This document shows positions 1 through 12,432 of a stretch of 64,000 bases of DNA, piece by piece (within the stretch, counting starts at the first letter, position 1; the number at the start of each line of letters is the position of its first letter). The notes under the pieces are model-generated. The model was not told the DNA's origin, made no database searches, and was given only the letters and a program-made list of their open reading frames with translations. Both the position numbers and the translations under genes were made by a program. The DNA comes from Actinomortierella ambigua (lineage: Eukaryota > Mortierellomycota > Mortierellomycetes > Mortierellales > Mortierellaceae): NCBI GenBank assembly GCA_016098155.1, contig JAAAJB010000035.1, positions 45,776 through 109,775 on the forward strand, in the 5' to 3' direction.

Positions 1-208
1 AACTGGCACAGATACACGGAGGAAACATGGCTCACCAGGCTGGGGAGAGACTCGTCAACGAAAAGAAAGCCTCGTGAAAGTAGTATTATTCAGAGACATG
101 CATCGCATGCCTTTGCATGACACAGATACAATACGCTTTTCAACCCATGTGTGCTGACAGCCTTTTTTTTTCTCCGCCTTGTTGTTTCTGCTCTCGCAAA
201 CCTTCTAG

Positions 209-3200
209 CCAACCACCGAGGCAACATCTGGTAATGACGCCACCCAGCCCTCCTCAGTTCTCGGCCCAAGCGCACTGCCCTCCAGTACACTGCCCGCCCA
301 AAACATCACCAAGCCTCGGCGGCATAAGGTGGTCATTCCCTCGGGACCATCCATTAACGACCCGGCCTTCCCAGTGCAGATCCAAGACGAGCTGCTGAAC
401 CAGGTCCGCTACTGGTCCTCGCAGGCCGAGATGAAGGAGAAATTGAACCAGGAATACGACACCAAGATTCAGGAAATGGAGCGCATTATTGACGCCCTCA
501 ACAAGCAGCGTCGTATGCGTGAAGAGAGCGAAGGTATGGTGGTCAGCCATGGTGGTCAGCTATGGTGGCTTCCCCCTCCCCCCTGTCGTCGCTGCTTATC
601 TCACACATTCATGCACATGTATGCAATGTGGTGCAAGGGATTGATTTGCTAACCCCCCTCCCCTTCCCTCCCCTCCAACGTTTGCATTCATCCCTATCTC
701 CCTCTTCCCCTCCCCCCTACAGAGAGGCAAAAGGAGGACCAATGGAACTTGGAACTGCTGAACCAGGAGCTTCGGTCACAAAACAGCGAATTGCAGTCCC
801 AGCTTTCCAAGGCTGTGCATGAGAATCAAAAGCTGCAAAAGTCGTTTTCGGCTGCCACCGAGCAGTTGGAGCAGATCAAGGACAAGGAGGAAAAGACTGC
901 GGGACAGCTGGAACTCACAAAGACGCGTCACGAACAGGACATGCAAACAATGCGCAAGCACACTGCTGGTTTGCAGCGCGACAAGTCGGATCTGCTCAAG
1001 AAGATGGAGGATCTGAACAACATCGTTACCCTGCAAGAGAAGAAGCTCAAAACCAAGGCCTCGCAAGAATCTGCTATCGGACAACTAGAGCCCTCTGAGG
1101 AACCTCGGGCAGCATCCCCTGAACAGCCCACCATCGTCATTGAGGAGCCAACACCAGACAACATGGACGCCCACCACGAAGACCCTGCCCTGCCCGAACA
1201 CCCCTCTAGTTCCGAGCCCAAGCAGACATCCCTGGCTCGCGAAACCTCTTTTGCCCATCAACAAGCCATTATCAGCGAGCTCCAGACCAAGCTGAGTCAG
1301 TCCATGTCCGAGACGGATGAACTCAAAAAGTTGCTGGCTGACCGCGAGGAGACGATTGAGCAGTTGCGCTTCGAGGGCCCCGTATCCAGCTTTGCACATC
1401 CCATGGGAGACCATGCCTCTGGCTTTGGTCACATGGGCCGCGCTTCTCACAATGATCCTGATGCAGATTATCTGGGCGGCGTTCACCATGGCGACATGTT
1501 GGGCGAGAACGGTGGACAGCACGATACGATGGACTCTCTGGCCAGCGAGTTGGGCGGCGGTCAAAGAGTCCCCACACCCATGCGCGGACTATTTGACGAG
1601 CTTGCTCAGGCGAACAGCGCCTCCACCACCCCACCTGCAACTACATCGTCAGTCGAGGTCAAGGACGAGGAGGTCATGACCGACCCGATCGAGAACTGGG
1701 TCCTCGCTATCCCACTCGTCGCTGACAAGCTGGCATCCCTCGAGGCCGACAAGGAGTCCCTCACTACAAAGGCCGCTGCGGTCAACCAGGCTCTGCAGGT
1801 TGCCCAGGCGGCACAGGTCTTGCAAGCCACAGAGACGGCGTCATCGACAGAGGCTGCTCTCAAGGCAGCGCAGGAGGATTTCTCTGTTCGCATCTTGGAG
1901 ATCACGACGGCTTTGGAGACTGCACGTGCTGAGGCAGCAAAGGCGACCCGTCTTGCTCAAGAAGCTCAGGCCGCACGAGAGGAGGCACACGCCAGTGAAC
2001 TGGCCAAGACAAAGGCTATGCAGGAAGAACACGCAGCTGAACTAGCCAAGGCCAAGGCTGTGCAAGAAGCACATGCGAGCGAACTCGCCAAGGCCAAAGC
2101 AGAGCAGGAAGCCCAGGCCAACGAGCTCGCACAGGCCAAGGCGGTCCAGGAGGCACAGGTCAAGGAGCTGGCAGAGGCCACGGTTGCACGTGAGGCACAT
2201 GTCAAGGAGCTGGCCCTGGCCAAGGCGGCGCACGAGACCTATATTCAGGAGCTTGCCGAGGCCAATGCAGCACGCGATGCTCAAGTCGTGGAACTGGAAC
2301 AGGTCAAGGTGGCACAGGAAACGCACAGCAAAGAGCTTGAACAGGCCAAGGCTGCTCAGGAGGCCTATGTCAAGGAGCTCGCCGAGGCAAAGGCGACACA
2401 GCAAGTTTATGCTAATGAGCTTGCCGAGGCAAAGGCTGCTGCTACGGCCGCGGCCGCTGCATTGGCTGCTGCCACTGCTGCCACTGCCGCTGCTGCTACT
2501 GTTGTTGTGGCCAAGTCAAAGGGCCAGGAGGACGAGTCGAACGTCAAGGAGAATATCGTCCCTCCCATCCAAATCTCCAAGGGTACCCAAGTTGCACCGA
2601 CAGCAACGGCGTCCAACTCGACACAGACCTCGCCGGTCGAACGCACCAACGCCTCAACCTCCCCTCGCCCGTCGATTGACGCTGACGTAACTGGCAAGAA
2701 GGGCGATTTGGCCAGCATTATCACTGGCAAGCAGGGCACGCAGACGACGGCGATTGGCCCTGTGGATTCGGCTTTGGTGACACCTACGGTCACATCTCTG
2801 GAGGTTGCCACGGCACAGTTGCAGGAGCAGCAAGGCATGGCGATCTCTGAGGCTGGGGGAGCAAAGGGCGTCAAGGTCACCGAGGCGGTTCAGGAGCCAG
2901 TACGTCGAAAGGTCCATGCGGATGCTTACCTGAACGAAGCTCGACGACACACATGCGACATGAGCCAAGGTATGCCCATGTCGGAGGACGAGGTGCCACC
3001 GGTGCCAGGTGTACCATTGCACCACCGCGATTCGATTGCATCTGCTGCGACTGGATCGACGTCAGCCCGGGATGCCCAGAGCGAGCGAGAAAACCGCGTG
3101 TCGATTGGATCGGCCTTTGGTGGTGGTAGCGTTGGCAAGTCTGAGCAGGGCACAATGAGCACTGGCCGCATTCATTCGGTCTACCAAAACAAGGACGATG

Positions 3201-4870
3201 TCGAGGGACAGTTCTCGCAGCAGCATCTCCATCACGGATCGGCCGCAGGAGAATCTGGCGCCGAAGTGGATCCCTTGTCGCCTGGTCGACCTATCTCGAG
3301 CCCACCATCGAGCTTGCTTGCAAAGGCCCGTACACTTGCAACAGAGGGCACGCTTTCCAATGACGTGTCGGGTAAGGACGTGTCATTGTCGTCGACCACA
3401 GACGAGACTCGCCTGGCACCATCACCGGAGCACCAGGGAGGCCGTGCCCCTTCAGTCCGCTCTTTGCAACTTCAGCAGCAGCAGCAGCAGCAGCAGCAGC
3501 GTGGCACCACACAGGCCCCATCCCCTCAGCGGCCTGTGGTCACCGGTGCAGCCGTTATTTCAGGACCGACCCGGACTGCCTACACATTCCACAACAACTC
3601 TAGCCAGGTGCACGCACCGACCCTCAGCACATCGCACCACCACCATGTCATCACCGACTCTTCGGGCGCCAGCATCCGCCGCCACTACCGTCCTTCGCCC
3701 AACGGCTCGATTTCCAGTATGTCGACGGACTATGGCCACGACCGCCGTCTGTCGATCAGCTCCAACTACGACCCTAACACGACACCAACGGACCCGACGA
3801 TGATCCAGATTATCACGCAGACGATGATTGGCGACTATCTGTGGAAGTACACTCGTCGACCGATGGCCAGCGTGATGAGCGAGAAGCGCCATCGGCGGTA
3901 CTTTTGGGTGCACCCGTACACTCGTACTATGTACTGGAGCATGAACAATCCCGCTGCAGATGGATCGCGTGAGCAGCGTGCCAAGAGTGCGCTGATCCTG
4001 TCCGTTTACCAGGTGACAGATGAGAACCCCACCAACCCTTCGGAGCTGCCTAACGTTAGCTTGATCATCCAGACATCGACTCGTAACCTCAAGGTGACGG
4101 CACCCAGCCGTGAGAAGCACGATCTGTGGTTCCAGGTAAGGCTTTTCTTTTTCTTTTTTTTTTCGTGTTTCTAACAGACCTTTGTCTATTTCGCCAATCT
4201 CTCTTTTTTTTTTTTTTTTTTTTTTACTCACCAGAACTCGTCAATTTTATTTCTATTTTTTTTATAGTCCCTGACATACTTGCTTTCGCGGCCTACTACC
4301 CCCGGAGCAGACGTTACGTCGGACCATCAGACATGGCCTGAGGTGCAGGCGTCGAGAGGAGTGACAAGCGATACGCTGCTGACGATCCGGTCTTCGGAGC
4401 GGCAAGTGCGGAAAAAGGGTAGCATGAACCGACTGCAAAACATGTTTGGACGATCCAAGGACAATAGCCCAGCAGGGTCGCCGCGTGGTTTGGTTTCGAC
4501 GTCGAGTCACTCCCTTGCCACAGGAGGAGCAGCAGCAGCGGGAGGAGCCACAGGAGCAGGAACAAGTGGAAACATTGGATATCCTAGTCATATGGCCCAT
4601 GCAGCACCGAATTCAGTTGGTGGGCACGGAACGCTCAATGGAGGACCGATCATGTCACAGGCCTCGACAGATCTCGGCGCTGCATCGTCGCCACGGTCGC
4701 GGATGAACGAGGTGTACAGTGTACGGCTACGAAGAGCTGAGGACGAGGAGGGCGTCTTGGAAGAAGACGACGAGGAGGAGGACGATGAGGACGGCGTACT
4801 GCCAGAGCATGTTCGCCAGTGCTGCGATGGACGACACGACATTGGATCGCTACACCATAACCACCATTGA
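209..4870 (+). CDS. Num1/ApsA/Mcp5-type cortical anchor with C-terminal PH domain (5' end missing)
   Basis: Exons 209-533, 723-4135 and 4268-4870 join in phase (GT-AG, phases 1 and 0) into about 1446 residues. The reading frame is open from a good acceptor (TTCTAG) at 203-208 with no in-frame ATG, so the true start lies in an upstream exon; 2-79 could be one (phase 0, weak). The N-terminal part is coiled coil: heptads coded around 380-530 and 740-1090, then an Ala/Glu/Lys array at 1980-2500 built from an imperfect 14-residue unit. The middle is low complexity with a Gln run near 3475-3500. The segment coded by 3820-4135 reads GDYLWKYTRR...RRYFWVHPYTRTMYWS, the signature of the Mcp5/Num1-type PH domain, which binds phosphoinositide at the cell cortex. 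Family role (known): anchoring dynein or mitochondria at the plasma membrane. The last exon has a basic patch and an acidic Asp/Glu-rich tail. Family call is secure, exact role inferred. Confidence 0.85.
1980..2445 (+). repeat. Imperfect ~42-bp coding tandem repeat (14-residue coiled-coil unit)
   Basis: About ten units coding variants of ELAKAKAVQEAHAS run head to tail inside the Num1-like gene, followed by an Ala-rich run at 2430-2500. The DNA units are similar but not identical. Such arrays change copy number easily, and Num1 homologues are known to carry tandem repeats. Confidence 0.7.
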
Positions 4871-5804
4871 AGGAGAGATGTGGAAGTAGAGGGAGGACAC
4901 ACGAGGCAGATGTGGATGCCAACATGAGGGACACATACACAAAAGGACACATACCATTGAACTCGTCCTCTTTTTACCCCACAGACAAGACATATTCCCA
5001 AAAGAACCCCCCCCCCCTTTATCAAAGAGATGTTTATAGTTTTTACCCATTTGTCCGACTAAAACGGGGGTAAAGAAAACACAAAAAAGAGAGAGAGCAA
5101 GAGTACCAATCTTCCGTAGACCGTCTATCACTATCTATTACTATTTATTCCCCTTGTCCCAATGTTTAGGCGTAGCAAACATTCCGGTGTTTTTTTTAGC
5201 CAAGCATCTCTTTCTCTCTCTCTCTCTATCCCTTTATCTCTCTTCTTGCAACGACACGCTACGACCACGACACGACACATCTAATGACCTTTTTAATGAC
5301 AACAATATAACTTTTTGTAATGCCTTCTTCTACCCACTTCTTGTTCACCCTCTTTCTCCTTTTGATGCATCGATCGCATTCCCCAGCCCAACTCAAACCA
5401 CCCTCTTTTTTCACATGGGGGGGGGGATATATGCGGACTTTGGTTCATAATGAGGTTGAGCCAACAAAGGGCTAGAGTCCTGCAGCCAACGTGGATCGTG
5501 AGGAGGGAGGGAGGGGGGAAGAGGGGGTGAAGATCTGCCGACCACCGGAGAAATGGTTCTCGTAATCCTCTTTCTGTGGCAGTTGCTGGCCCTTTCACCA
5601 CCAGAGGGCCGGCCATATACTATGGCTACGCTACCTCTATCCGTCCCCGAACGCTCCGCATGCAAAAGTCACGCCACTCTCCTTTTTTCAATACAAGCTG
5701 GTTTGCATTTGTTTCCTCATTCAACCTCCCTCATTCATTCATCCCCTCTCTCTCCCCCCCCTCTCTCTCATTGCTAGCTCTGCATTCCTGAAGCAGGGTC
5801 CACA
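4871..5804. other. Intergenic: 3' end of Num1-like gene and promoter of DDHD gene
   Basis: No supported gene. It holds short C/T-rich tracts, including CT repeats at 5212-5230 and 5750-5775, and a G run at 5418-5426. Pyrimidine-rich DNA directly before the ATG at 5805 is typical of a fungal promoter or leader. Confidence 0.5.
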
Positions 5805-8800
5805 ATGTCGTCAAACAAGACGGGTGCTCACCCCGAGGCGTCTACAGTCCACGCTGTGGGTGGAACGGTCACCAGCGCCGATGCCACCGCTGCTGCTGCG
5901 CTCACAGCTGTGCACGAACGGACAGCCTCCGGATCCTCCCTTCTTCCCACCCTTCCTCCGGCTATGGTCACCTCTTCCACGGCAGTGTCTGACTCGCCTT
6001 CTGCTACTGCTGCTGCATCTCCTGCGAATACCCCAAATACCACACCTCCCCCATCTGCAGCTGCTGCCGCCACCGCTAACCCTTCAGTGGACACGGACAA
6101 GGGTGCGGATCCAACCTCCGAAAAACAGAATCATCGTATGTCGCACAAGTTTTTTTTTTTTTTTAACAACCCCATGAACCCGTCCGTTGGTGGCAATCTC
6201 TCTCTCTCTCTCTCTCTCCCCACCCCCCTTCCACACAAACAGACACATTAATTTCCTTTTCTTACTTTTTTCTTCTTAATTGTAGCTCACCATGTCATCT
6301 TTGTGGTGCACGGAATGGGCCGGCAGCTGGAAGAATTTGGCAATTATGAACGAAACGGTAACGTTAGGAAATCTGATTTTACCTTACCAGTTGCTGATCA
6401 CTGACCACTGATCAACGGAAAAAAAGGAAGATTTGCACAATATATTTCCCTCAGCCCACGTGCATGTCGCGCTCATGTACACACCATCCCCCCTCCCCGT
6501 GTCTGCGCGCTCCTCTCTCTCTCACGCCAAGAGTAGATCGAAGCTTACTCCTCTCGTTCCCCCTCCCCCTCTTCTTGTGCGCTTGCATTATTGACAAACC
6601 CTCACTCTTATCTTCCCCTCGTTATCTCTCTCTTCGGATAGTCGGCCACCTGGTTGAAAACACGAGGCAGGTCCTCCAGAACCAATTCTTTGAACACAGG
6701 ACAGATGTCCACATCATCCCAATCGGTATGGAGAAATAGTTTATTTGTTTTGGGCTTACCATGCGCAATGCCATGACACATGCCCTGCTTGTCCTGATAG
6801 GCCTGCGCATCTAACCCCTTTCCTTCTCCCCTTCGTTTCTACGCCGCTGATCACATCCCCCTCCAATCCAATCCATAGAGTGGCATGCTAAGCTTCATAG
6901 CATGGTTGACCAGCGCATGTCGCTGGCCTCCCTCAAGACTGTTCCAAAAGGTGCGTCTACCCTTGTAATTGTGTTGCATGAATGGGAGATTCCTCGCTCT
7001 TTTTGCTGGCTGTCTCATGGGCGGTGGGCTGTGAACCAAACCTTGCCTTCCTGTAAACAGACCACTAACAGCCTCGATTTGCTCCTTCCCCCAACGGATA
7101 AAATAGTGCGCCTTGCCATGAACGACTATTTTGCAGATATTCTCTACTGTAAGAAACGAAAGATGACACCAGGGATAGAGGCACCTCAATCAACATGAGC
7201 ATTTTTCATGACTCTAACCACTGCTATCGACGGAAAATAGACTTCAATAGCCACTACGGAGGCGAAATCACAAAGTTTATTGTGGATGAGCTGAACGAGG
7301 CCTATACGACATTCATCGCCAAACACCCACATTTCAACGGCAAAATTGCAATCTATGCACTGTCGCTCGGTGGCGTGGCCATGTACGATATTCTGACATG
7401 CCAGGATGACATCGAGGATGACGACGAGGACGAGGACGAAGAGAAGGAGGAAGAAAAGGCAGCATCATCATCCTCCTCCCCTGTCGACGATAAGAAGGAC
7501 ACAAAGACCACTACCACCACCACTCATCCAGACACGCGACTGACGGAGACACAGATGGAGAATAAGCGGCTGCGCAAGGAAAACTCATACAAATACAGGG
7601 CGATCATGCACAAGCTCAAGTTTCGTCCACACTACCTCTTCACGGTGGGCTCGCCCGTGGGTGCAGTTATGGTGATGCGCAATCTGGACTGGTCTTATTT
7701 CCACCCACCGGACGATATCATCCATCATAACCTGTTCCACCCCTTTGACCCGTTGGGGTACCGTGTGGAGCCTTTGATCGACTCTGTCTTTTCCATGATC
7801 CCACCCGTGACGATGACGCAGTACTCGGCTTCGCAATCCATCTTGCCCATGGGCCTGTCCATGTTGCCGTCGCTGCCCTCGTTGTCCAACTTGCCGATCC
7901 CTGATTCAATTTCCTCGTTCTGGGGACAAAAGGTGCCTGCGATCCCGCGGCCTAGCTTCCGCACCATTGCCCAAGTCGCACAGACGCTCAAGGCGGCATC
8001 GTGGCGGAGCAGCAACAGTTCCAGTAGCAGCATGACTGATACCGCCAACAATACCGCCATCGATACTGGTGATCAGTCGACGCTGCCAAAAGACGTGGAC
8101 ATGGCGGTAGAAGAAGAGGCGGCCGCAGTTTTGAACGGATCGCAGGATCAAGGAGACGAGAACGAGGGCGAGGTTGAGAACTCTCATGACCACCCACACG
8201 ACCAAGTCCCCTCGGACGACGATGACAAGGAACTGATGACATCGTCTGACGCCGACGCTACGGCGGGCGAGGCGATCGTTGCGGCGGCGGCCTTTGCATA
8301 TTTCGATCGGGATCCGTCCAACCGTGCACCACCTCAGACCTCCTCATCGTCGTCCCTGTCACCTGCTTCGGCGAATGGTCTTGCTGGAGGAGGATCGGGC
8401 GAAGGTCACCCTCGTCCGGGACGACGGCCTAGTCTCGGACCTCGCAAGATTAGCAACCGAAGGGACCTGGATGCCAACCGATCGCCAACAGAGGAAAGGG
8501 AGGAAGCAGTGTCTAGCAAGAAGCTCAAGGCTACAGTTGAGGACGCTATGGAGGAGGACGAAGAGGAAGAAGAAGAAGAGGATCAGGCAACGGTCACACC
8601 GGCTCGGAAGGAGGACGACCGACCGGCACCCAAACTGGACGATGTTCTGGATCGCCATCAGTCCAAGGAGAAGGCGCGAGCCTCCTCCGCCGCCGCCTCT
8701 CCTCTGTCTTCATCACCCACCTCTAGCACTCAAAACCATCATCCTCTGGATAGAAAGAATCGCCGACCGTCCATCTCGTCCACACGCGCCAACCGTGAAC

Positions 8801-9774
8801 GGACGTACCCGTTCCCACTCCTCGTCCAAGGCCGGTCGACGGCCGTCCCCTATCGGATCGACCACACGTTGCAGGAGACCAAAGTCGACCAGTACACGAA
8901 CGAATACCTGCTGGGGATGCGGTCCCATTTCCGGTATTGGGCCAATCGCGACATTGCCTATCATATCCTGAAACATCTGTTGCATGAACCAGGGAAGAAA
9001 CCCCTGGACGATGAACAACACTTGCCAGAGGCACCCCTGGATCTGCAGTTGAACATGCCAACACCCGTCAAGACCCCACGAGGCGTCCGCGAGGCCGCCG
9101 AGGCCAAGGCGAAACTGGCGGGCGCGGCTCTTTTGCAACAGCAGCAGAATGAGGCTTTGGCGGCGGCGACGGCGGCGGCGGCTTCTGCTGCTTCTGGTAC
9201 TGCCAAGGGTTTGGGATCTGGATCGGCATCAACCAATACCACCACTACTTCAACTTTGACGGCGGCAGTGGCAGCGTCGGCAAAGGACCAACGTCGGTAT
9301 TCATCCTCTTACTCGTCCACATTGAACCTGCGGCGGCAAGAACATGACGAGGAGGACTTTATGATGGGACGGGACCTTTCGATGCAAGGGTACCGGTTCA
9401 ACGACCTCGATGTCAACATGACAGCAGCGGTGGGCGGCGCTACCCCTGGCGAGGATGGCAGTGGTGGGGCTTTGTCACGGAAACGGCCGTCGACGACCCT
9501 GTTCCAGAATTCGCCTTTCAGTGGCAGCTCGGGAAGGAGGGTGAGTGGTAGTGGAGAAGTCGGAGGAGGAAGCTCTTTGGCGACAGCAAAATCCCCATCG
9601 ACTACAACAACAACCACAATCACCACCACCACCTCACCAACAATGGCGACAAATGCAGACTTGCCGACACTGCCACCACCAGCGGCGTTGTCGTTCGACG
9701 ACGGGGTTGTTCATGTCCCAGACCTGCGGCGACCTGCACGTCTGCATCGTCGTAGCTTGGCCGGCGAGCAATAA
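5805..9774 (+). CDS. DDHD-domain phospholipase A1-like protein
   Basis: Six exons join in phase 1 throughout: 5805-6135, 6286-6357, 6642-6725, 6879-6950, 7107-7148 and 7241-9774, giving 1044 residues. The start ATG lies after a pyrimidine-rich leader. The first ~110 residues are Ser/Thr/Ala-rich disorder. Exon 2 codes HHVIFVVHGMGRQLEEFG, exon 4 gives the IPIEWH motif, exon 5 DYFADILYY and exon 6 the nucleophile region IYALSLGGVAMYDIL. Then come FTVGSPVGAVMVMRN, NLFHPFDPLGYRVEPL and, far downstream, YRIDHTLQE...SHFRYWANRDIAYHIL, which are the conserved blocks of the DDHD C-terminal half. Family role (known): intracellular, membrane-associated phospholipases acting on phosphatidic acid and related lipids. 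Two low-complexity inserts (coded 7405-7530 and 8000-8770) and a long tail (9060-9770) interrupt the core. The nucleophile elbow is A-L-S-L-G rather than G-x-S-x-G. Activity is likely but untested. Confidence 0.88.
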
Positions 9775-9845
9775 GACCATTCCCTTTGCATTCCCCCCCC
9801 CACGACCCCATCACCGCCTTACCATGTTTGTTTTATGTTGCATGC

Positions 9846-9851
9846 AATAAA
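9846..9851 (+). terminator. AATAAA poly(A) signal of DDHD gene
   Basis: AATAAA lies 72 nt after the stop codon in an otherwise non-coding stretch. Confidence 0.5.
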
Positions 9852-10084
9852 CTGCGGAAGTGCTACCTGACTTGCTTTGCTATTGGTGTGTATGTGTGGG
9901 GGTGTATGTGCGATTTACGTCGCTTTGTTCAATTCCCCTCCCCTTTCACACAGACAAGAATGAAGGCACAACCAGACCCTGCCTAGTGTACAGCTTTCTG
10001 GAAAGCCGACCTCCCCATGCAAAGGTGCAACTTGGTTTCCTCTACCATCCCCTGCCCCATATTTCTTTCCGTTTCCACACGTGA

Positions 10085-10400
10085 AGAACGGCTCTCTTCC
10101 TCGCCTATCTTGTCTGCGATGCCCTCTCTCAAAAGACTTTGCCCACTATGTGGTCCTTTGCCCTCTTAAACGTATCTCCTTCCTGCAACACCACGGCCAC
10201 AAGACCGATTGGGATGACCATAAGCCCCTAGACACTGTCTCCCTGCAAGGACGACTAGTACACCCAGTATTGAGAATACCTCATGTGAGAACTGGAAAAG
10301 ACATATCTCACGTCGCACACTCATTGCCAGTGGGATGGACAACATCCCTCAATCCATTCAGACATTCTACCTTGAAAACATAGTTCTCACTTCCCTACAC
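10085..10400 (+). mobile_element. L block copy 0: degraded retroelement 3' end with CCHC-like motif
   Basis: In one frame the DNA codes CLRCPLSKDFAHYVVLC, then SFLQHHGHKTDWDDHKPLDT. The C-x2-C-x7-H-x4-C pattern followed by a Trp/Phe-rich stretch resembles the zinc-binding end of fungal non-LTR reverse transcriptases. Similar blocks recur at 12.77, 16.49, 19.40, 27.25 and 33.73 kb, each broken by frameshifts. The identification as LINE debris is an inference from this motif and the multiplicity. No reverse transcriptase core was seen. Confidence 0.4.
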
Positions 10401-10439
10401 CATTGCTTCGTGAAACCCCTTTCTGCCCAAAAGCGAAAA

Positions 10440-10990
10440 TGGGGACGGTTCGAATAACACGGTTTTTATATCAAATTTATAACAGATGCCTCACTCGAGA
10501 AAAAAAAAGTTTTTACTCGGGGGAGTAAAGGGGAGTGGTGATATTTTTAAACAGTATTCTAGTCATCGATCTCACATGCAAAAGTCTTTGTTGAAAAGCT
10601 CGCACGCCCAAAAAAAAAACTATGGGTATTACACAAAGTATCGCATTGTCTCGATACGGGCTCCGCCACAGCCCCTCCCCCAGTTTCTTCTTCCTTTCAT
10701 TTAAACCAAATAAAGCGTCGTCGTAGCAACTGCAGCAAAGATCTCAAAATTGGACCCAAGGAATGTGTGAATTGTGTGCAAAGAGTACGTTCCGAATCAA
10801 TACTCGTCCCCCCTCCCTACAGTAGTCTTGTAACTGTGCACAATGGCCTGAAGATCGATCGGTCTTCATATTGCATCAAAAAAAAAGTACAACAGAGCAA
10901 ACATAGACCAGTCCCCCCCTCTTCCATCCCTCTCTTAATAATGCTTCAAGATAACGGTGTATGGAATCCGCCAAGAGCATGGGGGGGGGC
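10440..10990 (-). pseudogene. Decayed copy of Cys-rich family B (B0a)
   Basis: On the minus strand this aligns by eye with 16920-17310 and, more distantly, with the intact B genes at 27.9 and 34.2 kb. Conserved landmarks on the plus strand are the AAAAGTCTTTGTTGAAAAGC block at 10578-10597, a CTCCGCCACAGCCCC block near 10660 and the GCAACTGCAGCAAAG block near 10725. Frame breaks and homopolymer runs leave no open frame, and the 5' coding end is missing. Confidence 0.45.
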
Positions 10991-11335
10991 GAGTCAGATA
11001 TGATACTGCCCTAAAAAACGGGGCGTTGAGTGAAGAAATTTCGCGTCTAGAAGGTTACATGTGTCTATTGAAGAAGGGGAGCACGTTAGGAAGAACCGCC
11101 ACTGAAATTTCAGTAAAATGGCTAGCATGATGGTCTTGGATCGTCAGTGTTCCGATCACGACCTTCGTCATTTTCGGCATTTTTTTCTAGTCCCTTGAAC
11201 ATAGGCATCCTTCTTGACAGCCTTTTGAGCGCCAGCATCTTTTGGACCCAGTTATCTTGCTCGCCCTTTGCCAAACGTTGACTTCCAGAGTAGCCATTAA
11301 AAGTCTCCCTCCAGGCTAGCCAAATGTCTCGTCAT

Positions 11336-11640
11336 CTAACTGAGTGGTGCGCATGAGTGGATGAACGAGATTCCCACCATCGCCATATACTGCCTAGCGA
11401 AACCACAGCCACGGGAAACGGGTTTGTTAAAATCAATGCAGACGACCTTTAAGCAACGGACTAATGCATTCGAGCGAGTAGCCTTGCTGCTACGGGCTGA
11501 TGTTAGATCTAGTGGTGGCATTCTTTTAGGGACATGCTGTTCTACTTTGCCCATTGACAGCGACATCCAAGCGACAAAGATCATGAGACTTGCGAAAAGT
11601 CTCCCATGGTATAGTGTTAGACTATTTCGATATAGTTAGA
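11336..11640. repeat. Conserved 3'-flanking block of A1
   Basis: About 300 bp downstream of the family A stop (minus orientation) is nearly repeated at 18003-18300. Shorter related pieces lie at 15230-15305, 25940-26010 and 32490-32555. It has open frames of about 82-92 codons on both strands in both long copies, so coding potential cannot be settled by eye. It may be an extended 3' UTR or an undetected small gene. Confidence 0.4.
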
Positions 11641-11851
11641 GTGGAATATATTGTGTGGAGTATGAAAAATGGCGAGTAACTCTGTTCATGGAGGTGATGA
11701 AATAGTGAAGAAACTAATAAAGGGTTGGAACAACTATTTGTTGTACTCTCGACGGAAGCACTGAGCGCATATCGGTGAGGACATCGACGGAGTTTTTAGC
11801 CTGCATTCGTCGAGGTTCAACTGCATATAGTGCTGGGCCCCAACCTGTAGG

Positions 11852-12175
11852 CTAGTGAGTTCTATCTCTAAGCGTGTTGCAGTCGGTCGTACTCTCACAG
11901 ATTATATCAGGGTATATTTCACAATACGTGAGGCAACACTCTGCTCTGTTGTCACACCGTGCTTCGGCTTTGCACCGGTCGCTTGGCGACAGCTGGTCCC
12001 ACCCGTCAGGATTCAAGGGCTCGAAGAACCCGTTGTCAGGGTCGCAGGGGCATGCGTTCGGGCCCTCTTGAGCCTTCCCGTCAACGCATTCTGGAATTCC
12101 GAAAGCGCTTGTGGCACAGATGCAGAGCATCAACAAAGCAGTCGCTACAAGGTATCGTGGTTGACGTGCAATCAT
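11852..12175 (-). CDS. Small secreted cysteine-rich protein, family A copy 1
   Basis: One coding exon of 107 residues. The N-terminus MIARQPRYL is followed by a hydrophobic stretch (about residues 9-24) and a likely signal peptidase site after SAFG. The mature part has ten cysteines, including the ACPC, ECC and YC landmarks shared by all five A copies. I do not recognise the family; a secreted, disulphide-bonded effector or antimicrobial-type protein is an inference. ATG choice is supported by the identical context (AGAG before ATG) in every copy. A TATA-like element and a leader intron lie upstream (separate entries). Confidence 0.75.
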   Translation of the reverse strand: MIARQPRYLVATALLMLCICATSAFGIPECVDGKAQEGPNACPCDPDNGFFEPLNPDGWDQLSPSDRCKAEARCDNRAECCLTYCEIYPDIICESTTDCNTLRDRTH

Positions 12176-12177
12176 CT

Positions 12178-12295
12178 CTAGTTGTCATGCGATTCGCGGG
12201 TATAGGGATCCAGACGTAAGTACATGTGACATGTTAGTTTGGAAGCTCTGCTCGGGTACCGCTCTGCGTAAGGTCATGCAAATCCGTCAAGTTAC
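12178..12295 (-). promoter_or_regulatory. Conserved 5' leader intron of family A (copy 1)
   Basis: On the minus strand AAG/GTAACTTGACGG opens and ACAACTAG closes a 118-nt intron ending 2 nt before the ATG. The same donor (AAGGTAACnTGA) and acceptor context occur in front of A2, A3, A4 and A5 (near 15943, 18965, 26710 and 33210). That makes splicing here likely in the whole family. Confidence 0.55.
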
Positions 12296-12424
12296 CTTAT
12301 GAATGTTGGTGTAGGTGTATATGTGTATGCGGGTTAAAAAGGATTGACAGCACACCTGTAGATTTGGATCTTGCGAGGAGGGGAGTTGGTATGTCTGTAT
12401 CGGACGTCGGGGTCAGACGCCATA

Positions 12425-12432
12425 CTTATATA
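12425..12432 (-). promoter_or_regulatory. TATA-like element of A1
   Basis: TATATAAG on the minus strand about 250 nt upstream of the ATG. Equivalent A/T boxes sit at the matching place before A2 (16110-16117), A3 (19093-19100), A4 (26870-26877) and A5 (33383-33390), always next to a GAACAG or GAACTGA block. Confidence 0.5.
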
